Of a DNA stretch of 6,273 nt, positions 1 to 6,273 are shown in pieces. The translations under genes were made by a program, and so were the position numbers. Position 1 is the first letter of the stretch, and every line of letters begins with the position of its first letter. The DNA is from JALYIM01 sp040003205 (GTDB lineage Bacteria; Acidobacteriota; Terriglobia; Terriglobales; Acidobacteriaceae): positions 1 to 6,273 of the forward strand of contig JBDUDA010000181.1 of the NCBI GenBank assembly GCA_040003205.1, written 5' to 3'. The notes below the pieces were generated by a model. The model did not search any database, was not told the origin of the DNA, and worked only from the letters and a program-made list of their open reading frames with translations.

Positions 1-102
1 AAAAACGACATCGGAATCTGGCCTCGCCGCGCTCACATATTCACTCTTCCTGGCGCTACATCGCGCACACAAGAAAGCGCCATGTCGAGAAATAAGTCAT
101 GA
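1..102 (+). other. Region upstream of the first gene; possible 3' end of an upstream CDS
   Basis: One + frame is open from base 1 to a TGA at 100-102. That stop overlaps the ATG of the next gene (99-101) in an ATGA arrangement, the classic geometry for translational coupling. The frame would encode about 33 residues ending in MSRNKS, and I recognise no family in it. A second + frame (starting at base 2) is also open here and runs on to about 308, so an open frame of this length is weak evidence. An ATG at 82, preceded by the purine-rich run AAGAAAG (71-77), could instead start a six-codon leader ORF ending at the same TGA. I saw no convincing -35/-10 promoter. The region may be the tail of a gene, a leader, or plain non-coding DNA. 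Confidence 0.15.
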
Positions 103-2921
103 AAACGGTCACGAAAGATCTGAGCGCGTCGAGCAGCCCTCGAGAGGTTTCTTCGCAAGCCGACAGAGTCTGCCAAGTTGCATTAGGGATATCACCGAGA
201 AAGTTGCTTCGCGCCTTATTGTCGGCATTCCTGGCCCTGTTCGTCGTCACTTCCTCATGTCTTTATCCTCTGCGAGCGTTGGGGGGTGGTCCGAGGTACG
301 TGGCTGAGGTGCGCTCATTCTCTGAGAATGCAGAGACGCCGATGGCATGGGCAAACGGCACAATTTTTTACTTCACCGACCAGGACGACCTAAGTCCAAT
401 CTTGCGAGGGTCTAATGCGGACGCTTTCGTAGCGACCGCATTCGCGGAGTGGACAACAATTCCAACCGCAGCCGTGAAAGCGGTTCACGCTGGCCGGTTG
501 GAAGAGGATGTAGGCAAAACTAACTTCTGTCGCAGGAGGAATGATTCGAAGGGGGTTGATTCGCTCTCTTTGCCCACGGATCTATTGCCCTCAGCTCCGA
601 CGATCCCCGTCGGGGTTATCTACGACCTTAACGGAAGTGTCACCGAGGCAATGCTGGGACCGGGCGAAGGAAATGTAAGCAGATGCTCCGCGAACGCTGC
701 ATTTGGAGGGATAGATAACTTCGGCGTTAAGGGGAAATTTTCCCATGCTTTGATCGTTCTGAACGGTGTGTGCGCACAGCGCGTTAGCCAGTTGCCGGAT
801 ATGAAGTATCAATTAGTTCGATTGATCGGACGAATATTCGGACTCGACTGGTCACAATTGAATGTGAATGTTCTGACTCAGCATCCACCGCCAACAGCCG
901 AGGACTTCGAGGGCTTCCCCCTGATGCATGCGGCCGACCCGCCGAACTGCGTTCACATTTCGTCGTGTCTTCCAAATGCCTCAAAACCAAAAGTCGACGA
1001 TCAAGCCGCGATGTCCCGCCTGTATCCAGTCACCATTCAGAATCAGGCAGACTTCTCTGGAAAGCGGCTGTTGTTCGAGAACACGATAAGCATTCATGGA
1101 ACTGTCCGCTTCGCGACTGCTGGCGATCATGCCGGTCTACCCGTACAGGGAGTTAATGTGGTCGCGCGCTGGATTGATCCGGCATCCGGTCAGCCCTCGC
1201 GACGCTTCGCGGCCTCCTCAGTTTCGGGTTTCTTATTTCGCAGGCATTCAGGAGACTCGGTCGATGACGGGAACGATAATTCGGCTTACAAATTGAATCG
1301 TTGGGGGCCAAATGACCCGCGGCTGCAAGGTTTTTTCGACATCGCCGGTTTGCCGATCCCCGATGGTTCGAGCACAGCCCAATATCAACTCAGCGTCGAG
1401 TCCCTGGATCCCCGATGGTCGCAGTCCGTCGGACAGTCTCTCGGGCGGACGGTGGCGCAGGGCGAAGCTGCGCCAATCATAGTAAGCGCGTCTGCCGGCA
1501 GTGACATCGATCAAGACATTGTCATGGTGGCAAATATGCCGGCAAAACAGAATAACTTGGCGGTTGTTCGTGCGACTGAGCCGGGTAGGTTTAGAACCGT
1601 CTCACCTGATCGTCGCGCTGATTTTCCGTCTAAGTATCGTGCTCAAGCGAGCGCTTTCTTTGCCGACAGTGTGGTTCCTTCACGAGTCAGCGCTGCCGGA
1701 GGCAATACCATCGCCATCCACGGATCTGGGCTTCTGGCCAGCACAGCGGTTGCAGTTGGCCAACTTCCGGCGGCAGTTGTAGGAATATCCGCAGGACGAC
1801 TTCTGGTGACAACTCCAGCCATGCGGGATGGCGTGCAAGACATTTCGCTCTTCAACGCGGCCGGAGGCTCGAGCTTCACCTTTCCCGGCGCAATTACATA
1901 TGGCGCGAGCGCATCCGACACCATTCATCTGATTTCAGGAGCGAGTCCGAGCACTCCGATCGGGGGCCAGGCGATTACACCTGTCACTGTGCAGGTTCTG
2001 GCAGCCGACGGCCTTACTCCAGTTGCTGGGGCTAGTGTCCTATTCACTTCCTCCCCGGCAGCTTCGCTATCACTTTGTGGGGGCGCCGCGAGTTGCACCG
2101 TGCTCAGCGATCTCAGCGGAGAGGCCGCGACCAGGGTGACGGTACTTGTCGCAGGCGCTACAACGATCACCGCCAAATTGGCGCCTGCTTCTTATCTCAA
2201 TCCGCAAACTGTGCAAGCGACGGTGGTCGGATTCTCGTCCGCTTCCCTGGACATTTCTCTGGACACCACGCTGAACTGGATTGCTACCGGCGCCACGGTT
2301 GACGTTCCGCTGGTAGCGAGAGTATTGGTGAATGGCGTTCCTCTTAACTCGCGCACCGTCGACTATTTCCTTACCAAAGGCACGGCGTCTTTTTCGGCTG
2401 CCAGCGCTACTACGGACTTAAATGGTTACGCCAGCTCGCTATTGCATATTCCGGCTGCTTCCGGGGACGTACAGGCGAGCGTTTGCGTCGCGCCGGCGGA
2501 CGCACCGTGCCAAACTTTTAATGGCACTACTGTGGCGACGGTTTCTTTGCAACTGCAATCAGTAGCGGGACTGACACAAGTGGCAGCGGCGGGACAATCT
2601 TTTAGACCTGTGATTTTAAGAGTGACGGATTCGTTCGTGCCGCCTCATCCAGTCATGGGCGCAAATGTAATTTTCGATCTCGCGGTCGGCCGTTTGCCGG
2701 GAAATGCGCCCGTGCCATGGCTTCCCGCCAACCCACAAAATCCCGGCACGCAAACTTCTCTGCCCGCAATCCTGGCTACATCTCAACTAACATCGCAATC
2801 GGATGTCGACGGCAACGTCTCGATTCAACCAGCGAGCGGTATTCCGGGTCCTACCCTTACGCTGGGGACGGCGAGCATTGGAAATAGCGTCCTGTCATTC
2901 CAATTACAGTCCATTCCTTGA
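99..2921 (+). CDS. Secreted multidomain protein: degenerate matrixin-like domain plus IPT/TIG and Ig-like (Big) domains
   Basis: A 940-residue exported protein of unknown function. The start is the first ATG after an in-frame TAA at 93-95, with only a weak GAGA Shine-Dalgarno at 87-90. A 33-residue polar N-terminus precedes a basic stretch (R34, K35, R38) and a hydrophobic core (about 39-56), consistent with a Sec signal; cleavage near A60 is possible, and C54 sits in a poor lipobox-like context (TSSC). Residues about 65-311 resemble acidobacterial matrixin-type metalloproteases: AFAEWTTIPTAAV near the start, a Met-turn-like Met at 276 (PLMHA), and the closing DDQAAMSRLYPV at 300-311. The zinc helix at 241-251 reads RLIGRIFGLDW, so every HExxHxxGxxH ligand and the catalytic Glu are missing and proteolysis is unlikely. 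Five cysteines (144, 196, 225, 284, 290) could form disulfides. Residues about 329-445 look like a carboxypeptidase-regulatory-type beta domain, 525-605 an IPT/TIG domain, 608-712 a Big_1-like domain, and 713-823 and 824-940 two further Ig-like repeats. A surface or matrix binding role is inferred. Confidence 0.85.
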   Translation: MKTVTKDLSASSSPREVSSQADRVCQVALGISPRKLLRALLSAFLALFVVTSSCLYPLRALGGGPRYVAEVRSFSENAETPMAWANGTIFYFTDQDDLSPILRGSNADAFVATAFAEWTTIPTAAVKAVHAGRLEEDVGKTNFCRRRNDSKGVDSLSLPTDLLPSAPTIPVGVIYDLNGSVTEAMLGPGEGNVSRCSANAAFGGIDNFGVKGKFSHALIVLNGVCAQRVSQLPDMKYQLVRLIGRIFGLDWSQLNVNVLTQHPPPTAEDFEGFPLMHAADPPNCVHISSCLPNASKPKVDDQAAMSRLYPVTIQNQADFSGKRLLFENTISIHGTVRFATAGDHAGLPVQGVNVVARWIDPASGQPSRRFAASSVSGFLFRRHSGDSVDDGNDNSAYKLNRWGPNDPRLQGFFDIAGLPIPDGSSTAQYQLSVESLDPRWSQSVGQSLGRTVAQGEAAPIIVSASAGSDIDQDIVMVANMPAKQNNLAVVRATEPGRFRTVSPDRRADFPSKYRAQASAFFADSVVPSRVSAAGGNTIAIHGSGLLASTAVAVGQLPAAVVGISAGRLLVTTPAMRDGVQDISLFNAAGGSSFTFPGAITYGASASDTIHLISGASPSTPIGGQAITPVTVQVLAADGLTPVAGASVLFTSSPAASLSLCGGAASCTVLSDLSGEAATRVTVLVAGATTITAKLAPASYLNPQTVQATVVGFSSASLDISLDTTLNWIATGATVDVPLVARVLVNGVPLNSRTVDYFLTKGTASFSAASATTDLNGYASSLLHIPAASGDVQASVCVAPADAPCQTFNGTTVATVSLQLQSVAGLTQVAAAGQSFRPVILRVTDSFVPPHPVMGANVIFDLAVGRLPGNAPVPWLPANPQNPGTQTSLPAILATSQLTSQSDVDGNVSIQPASGIPGPTLTLGTASIGNSVLSFQLQSIP

Positions 2922-2948
2922 CCTCGTTCTTCGTCCGCCGCGGGATGC

Positions 2949-5066
2949 TTATTTCTTCACCCACTGGTCCACCCAGTCGTTAACTGTTCTGTACCAGAGC
3001 TGCGAATTTTGCGGCTTCTGAACCCAGTGACCTTCATCCGGAAAATAAAGCATCTTGGAAGGTACGTTGAGCCGCTGCAATGTGGTGAAGAGTTGGAAGC
3101 CTTCAGAGACATCCAACCGGTAGTCAAGCTGCCCGTGGACGACCAGAGTTGGAGTCTTGAAGTTCGTCGCCGACAAATGCGGAGACCACTTTCGGTAAAG
3201 ATCGCGATTGTTGTAAGGAGTGCCTTTGAACTCCCAGTCGTTGAACCAGAGTTCTTCCGTGGTACCCCACGCCGATTCGGTGTTAAACATGCCGTCATGC
3301 GAGACGATGCATTTGAAGCGGTTTGTGTGTCCGAGAATCCAGTTAGCCATGTATCCGCCGTAGCTGGCGCCTAAAGCGCACTCGCGGTCTTTGTCAATAA
3401 ATGGATAGGTCTTTTCGGCGTAGTCGAGGCCCTTCATTAAATCTTCGAAGGGCGCTCCGCCCCAGTCGCCATTGATGGCATCTGTGAACTTCTGTCCGTA
3501 GCCAGTTGAGCCATGAAAATTAATCATGATGACAACGTATCCACTGGCCGCGAACAGTTCAGGGTTCCAACGATAGCTCCAGTCGTCTCCCCAGGCGCCT
3601 TGAGGACCGCCGTGGATGAGAAACTTCACGGGATATTTTTTATCAGGATCGAAGTTCGGAGGCCTGACGAGGAAGCCTTCAACTTTTTCTTGACTCGCGC
3701 CAGTAAACAGGAAGGACTCAATTTTGGACATGCTGACTTGGGAGAGCGCTGCGTCATTCACATGCGTGAGGGCCGCAGCTCTGTTGAGCAAGCAACTCCC
3801 TTTCCCGGGATCCACGTCGCCCGTCATTGCGGGACACCCCTTGCCATCGGTCGGACTGGAGAAGATTTCGTTGGGCGCACTGAGGGAGTTGCGACTGAAG
3901 ACGAGCGTTCTTCCGTCCGGCGTAATTGCAACGTCATCATTGTAATCAGCCACCAAAGCACGCCTGGAATTTTCTAATTCGTCGCCGCGGACAGCCAATC
4001 TTGCGTCAACAGCGTAAATAATTGAACGCCCTTTGTGCTGGGAGCTGAAAAAAATCGCACGCGAATCCGACCCCCATACAAAGCTTTCGACCCAATGATC
4101 GAACCGTGCGGTCAAATCCTTTTTGTCGGCGCTCTTTCGGTCGTACAACATCAACCTAAAACGGTCGCTCTCGTATCCTGGGCGCTGCTGCGCACGATAG
4201 GCGATGTATTTGCCGTCGGGCGAATATAGCGGAGTCGAGTCGCTCGCTTTATTTTCAGCGCTAATATTTTTCGCGGTTCCGCCCTCCACCGGAACGATCC
4301 ACAAATCGTTGTTAGTCGAGGTCGCGCCAACTTCATCGCGATTCGAGCTGTAACAAATCTCCTGCCCGTCGGGAGAGAACGCATAGTTATCCTGGCCTCC
4401 CAAGCTGAACTGCGGGGAATCGTAATCGCCCGGAGTCAGATCGCGCGCTGAACCACCCTGCGCTGAAACTGCCAGCAGATGGCTGCGCTTGCTCTCCTTG
4501 TATCCATTCCAGTGGCGATAAAGCAGTCCGGTGAAGATCATGGCCTTCACTTTTGTATTCGCAGATTCCTGAACTTTTTTCTGGTTACATGCTTCATCGG
4601 TGCATTCCGGATACACATTCGATACAAAGAGAATGTTTTTCCCGTCCGGAGACCAGAGTTCGCCGTCCGCGTCAGTCGCAATAGACGTAAGTTTATGAAC
4701 GCCGGTTACACTGCCTGCCGCTCCGTCGAAATCCGCGATCCAAATCTGCGAGCCGCCTTCTTTACTTGAAACGAACGCAAAGCGTTTTCCATCGGGAGCC
4801 CAGCGGGGGCGATCACCATCCTGATCGGCAATAATTTCACGCTCTCTTCCTCCCGCGATCGGGACGATCCAGATATGAGGAGTCTTCTTGTTGGCGGCGA
4901 GATCCACATCCACTACGCTAAATGCGACCCATTTTCCGTCCGGCGAAACGACGGGTTCATTGACGCGCTTCAGCGACATCATGTCTTCAAAAGTGAAAGG
5001 ATGTTTTTGCGCCAGCAGTGGGATAGAGAAAAGTGTCAAGAATATAAAAGAGAGGAATCGTCGCAT
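2949..5066 (-). CDS. Secreted S9 family serine peptidase, dipeptidyl-peptidase 5-like
   Basis: A 705-residue exported prolyl-oligopeptidase-family enzyme, predicted to remove dipeptides from peptide N-termini outside the cytoplasmic membrane. A signal peptide at 1-19 (MRRFLSFIFLTLFSIPLLA, then QKH) sets the topology. Seven (S/A/T)PDG-type blade motifs have their Asp at 43, 92, 141, 233, 284, 334 and 384, giving a seven-bladed propeller. The wide 141-233 gap holds a segment with LLYRHWNGYKESKRSHL, usual in this subfamily. The alpha/beta-hydrolase domain covers about 440-705: HGGP at 485-488 near the oxyanion site, nucleophile Ser568 in GASYGGY, Asp648 in HGQLDYR and His680 in DEGHW, so the triad is intact. 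The C-terminal stretch (PDEGHWVQKPQNSQLW) closely resembles Porphyromonas DPP5 as I remember it. ATG at 5064-5066 is preferred over GTG at 5084 because GGAGG lies 4 nt upstream of it and the signal peptide then begins properly. Acylaminoacyl- or alanyl-peptidase activity is an alternative. The family assignment is firm; the exact specificity is inferred. Confidence 0.93.
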   Translation of the reverse strand: MRRFLSFIFLTLFSIPLLAQKHPFTFEDMMSLKRVNEPVVSPDGKWVAFSVVDVDLAANKKTPHIWIVPIAGGREREIIADQDGDRPRWAPDGKRFAFVSSKEGGSQIWIADFDGAAGSVTGVHKLTSIATDADGELWSPDGKNILFVSNVYPECTDEACNQKKVQESANTKVKAMIFTGLLYRHWNGYKESKRSHLLAVSAQGGSARDLTPGDYDSPQFSLGGQDNYAFSPDGQEICYSSNRDEVGATSTNNDLWIVPVEGGTAKNISAENKASDSTPLYSPDGKYIAYRAQQRPGYESDRFRLMLYDRKSADKKDLTARFDHWVESFVWGSDSRAIFFSSQHKGRSIIYAVDARLAVRGDELENSRRALVADYNDDVAITPDGRTLVFSRNSLSAPNEIFSSPTDGKGCPAMTGDVDPGKGSCLLNRAAALTHVNDAALSQVSMSKIESFLFTGASQEKVEGFLVRPPNFDPDKKYPVKFLIHGGPQGAWGDDWSYRWNPELFAASGYVVIMINFHGSTGYGQKFTDAINGDWGGAPFEDLMKGLDYAEKTYPFIDKDRECALGASYGGYMANWILGHTNRFKCIVSHDGMFNTESAWGTTEELWFNDWEFKGTPYNNRDLYRKWSPHLSATNFKTPTLVVHGQLDYRLDVSEGFQLFTTLQRLNVPSKMLYFPDEGHWVQKPQNSQLWYRTVNDWVDQWVKK

Positions 5067-5070
5067 GCGG

Positions 5071-5075
5071 CCTCC
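5071..5075 (-). promoter_or_regulatory. Ribosome binding site of the S9 peptidase gene
   Basis: The - strand reads GGAGG here, 4 nt ahead of the ATG at 5064-5066. It decides the start: the alternative GTG at 5084 lies upstream of this site and would add six residues (MVSGGR) before the signal peptide. The spacing is slightly short but workable. Confidence 0.7.
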
Positions 5076-5147
5076 GGAAACCACGAAGCAGTGTAACTGA
5101 TAATGGTGGGGACCTTTCGTCGCCGCGCCATCCTTAAATCTCCAGCT

Positions 5148-6273
5148 TCATGGCGTCTCTTTACCTAGGCACTCCATAATTTCCGATTCGCTTAAGGTGT
5201 GGTCCGACTGCTTGGCGCGTTTATAAATCCGCTCAACAATTTCTTCTGTCGCCATCACCCCTCGTCGCTCCAGCCAGAACAGCACATTTGATTTGCCGCT
5301 CATGGGACCAATTTCAATGACTTGCTCCAAGCCAAACATGTGGGAAGGCACACCTGAGTAGACGGCGTTTGCGAGCTCGATATCGTTTTTCTTATAGGCT
5401 TTTATGACGGCGGCGGCATGCACCCCGGTGGCAGTACGAAACGCATCATCCCCGACGACCGGATAATTCGCCGGAATCGGAACTGCCGTGGCTCTCGCTA
5501 CCGCCTGGCAATAGTCTTTCAACTTCGTGAGATCTTGTTCCGCCCAGGGAGAAACACCCATCAGCTTCAAGTTCACCAGCATTTGATCCATTTGAGTGTT
5601 TCCAACTCGTTCGCCGATTCCAAGCGCGCATGCATGCACGCAGTCGGCCCCCGCAAGCAGCGCGGCCATCGAGTTCGCAACGGCTAATCCCCGATCACAG
5701 TGCCCATGCCAGTCCACGCGAATTTTTTTTCCGGCCGGCTTTACTACTTCATCCAGTACAAAGCGCACGAGAGCATACGTTCCCATGGGAGTGCTGTGGC
5801 CAGCTGTGTCACAAATGACGATAGCGTGAGCTCCGCATTCGATGGCGCTGGAATAGAGCCGCTTAACAGTTTCAGGATCGCATCGCGTCGTGTCCTCGGT
5901 GACGTACATAACGTCGAGCCCGACTTCGATGGCGTACTTGACCGCTTTCTCAGTTGTCCGCAACAGGAAGTCATCTGTCCAATTTTCGGTGTAGCGCCTG
6001 ATCGGACTCGATCCAATAAAAGTCGCCGCCTCGATGTTCACCCCGGTGCGCTGAACAATCTCGGCAATCGGACGAATATCATTCTCATGAGTCCGCGCGG
6101 CGCAGTTGGCGCGAATCCTCATTTTGGAAGTTGAAATTTCACGAGCCAAGGCTTCCACATGCTCGACGGCGCGTGGACCAGCGCCCGGCAAACCTAAGTC
6201 GAGGGAGTTGATGCCCAGGGCTTCCATCAAGTGGAGGATGCGAATCTTCTCTGCGATGGAAGGGTCGCGCACC
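5148..6273 (-). CDS. 2-isopropylmalate/homocitrate synthase-family enzyme (LeuA-like, DRE-TIM), N-terminus beyond the window
   Basis: At least 374 residues of a DRE-TIM metallolyase, an enzyme class that condenses acetyl-CoA with a 2-oxo acid (2-oxoisovalerate in leucine synthesis, 2-oxoglutarate for homocitrate, pyruvate for citramalate). Visible residues start at VRDPSIAEKIRIL. Family members carry a catalytic DTTLRDG-type motif just before this point, so perhaps 20-30 residues lie past the right edge, and the GTG at 6272 is probably an internal Val codon. The TIM barrel continues with GLPGAGPRAVEHV, a metal-binding H189-G-H191-C-D193-R-G segment (HCHNDLG in classical LeuA), and GIGERVGNT around E221. 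A C-terminal subdomain includes GVHAAAVIKAY and GPMSGKSNV at 322-330, equivalent to the GKHSG-type motif. The protein ends soon after, with no room for the LeuA leucine-binding regulatory domain, so leucine feedback of the usual kind is not expected. It precedes the peptidase gene on the same strand by 81 bp. The substrate cannot be settled from this sequence; family confidence is high. Confidence 0.9.
   Translation of the reverse strand, partial: VRDPSIAEKIRILHLMEALGINSLDLGLPGAGPRAVEHVEALAREISTSKMRIRANCAARTHENDIRPIAEIVQRTGVNIEAATFIGSSPIRRYTENWTDDFLLRTTEKAVKYAIEVGLDVMYVTEDTTRCDPETVKRLYSSAIECGAHAIVICDTAGHSTPMGTYALVRFVLDEVVKPAGKKIRVDWHGHCDRGLAVANSMAALLAGADCVHACALGIGERVGNTQMDQMLVNLKLMGVSPWAEQDLTKLKDYCQAVARATAVPIPANYPVVGDDAFRTATGVHAAAVIKAYKKNDIELANAVYSGVPSHMFGLEQVIEIGPMSGKSNVLFWLERRGVMATEEIVERIYKRAKQSDHTLSESEIMECLGKETP

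Noticed and set aside
56..250. Minus-strand ORF of 64 codons over the start of the secreted protein gene
   Set aside because: It overlaps the signal-peptide region antisense, shows no recognisable family, and its hydrophobicity pattern fits a shadow of the + strand gene.
1355..1419. 13-bp perfect direct repeat (GATCCCCGATGGT at 1355-1367 and 1407-1419)
   Set aside because: The two copies fall in different reading frames of the same gene and encode unrelated peptides. There is no third copy or flanking structure, so it is probably chance.
3009..3977. Plus-strand ORFs of 121 and 154 codons opposite the S9 peptidase
   Set aside because: They lie antisense to the catalytic domain, whose conserved motifs are clearly in the - strand frame. 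Their translations show no family features.
5067..5084. GTG at 5084 as the start of the S9 peptidase (711 residues)
   Set aside because: It would place MVSGGR before a standard signal peptide, and the GGAGG ribosome binding site lies downstream of it, directly serving the ATG at 5066.
5085..5147. Promoter for the peptidase gene (TACACT or CATTAT as -10)
   Set aside because: Neither candidate has a recognisable -35 at suitable spacing, so the match is no better than chance in this short gap.
6270..6272. GTG at the right edge as the true start of the LeuA-like gene
   Set aside because: The family needs its catalytic DTTLRDG-type motif upstream of this point, so the codon is most likely an internal Val in a truncated gene.

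Overview
The window carries three long genes and little else. It looks like chromosomal DNA from a moderately GC-rich soil-type bacterium. The protein styles suggest Acidobacteriota (Terriglobia/Koribacter-like): a large secreted protein mixing matrixin-like, IPT/TIG and Ig-like modules, a secreted S9 peptidase, and a short LeuA-like enzyme. That placement is inferred from family resemblance remembered from such genomes. No marker gene in the window proves it.

Layout. Bases 1-98 are the region ahead of the first gene and may hold the 3' end of another gene. A + strand gene (99-2921) encodes a 940-residue exported multidomain protein. It converges on a - strand gene (2949-5066) for a secreted dipeptidyl-peptidase-5-like serine peptidase, with 27 bp between the two stop codons. 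Upstream of the peptidase on the same strand, after an 81-bp gap, lies a DRE-TIM metallolyase of the 2-isopropylmalate/homocitrate synthase type (from 5148 to the right edge), which lacks its N-terminus.

The most notable point is in the first gene. Its N-terminal half aligns by eye with acidobacterial matrixin-type zinc metalloproteases, including a Met-turn-like Met and the closing DD..A...LYP segment. Yet the zinc-binding helix reads RLIGRIFGLDW where an active enzyme has HExxHxxGxxH. All three zinc-ligand histidines and the catalytic glutamate are gone while the surrounding scaffold is kept, so this looks like a pseudoprotease fused to adhesion-type Ig-like domains.

The three genes show no obvious shared pathway. 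The peptidase and the LeuA-like gene could be co-transcribed, but nothing in the sequence proves it. No tRNA, rRNA, CRISPR array, insertion sequence or convincing terminator was seen.
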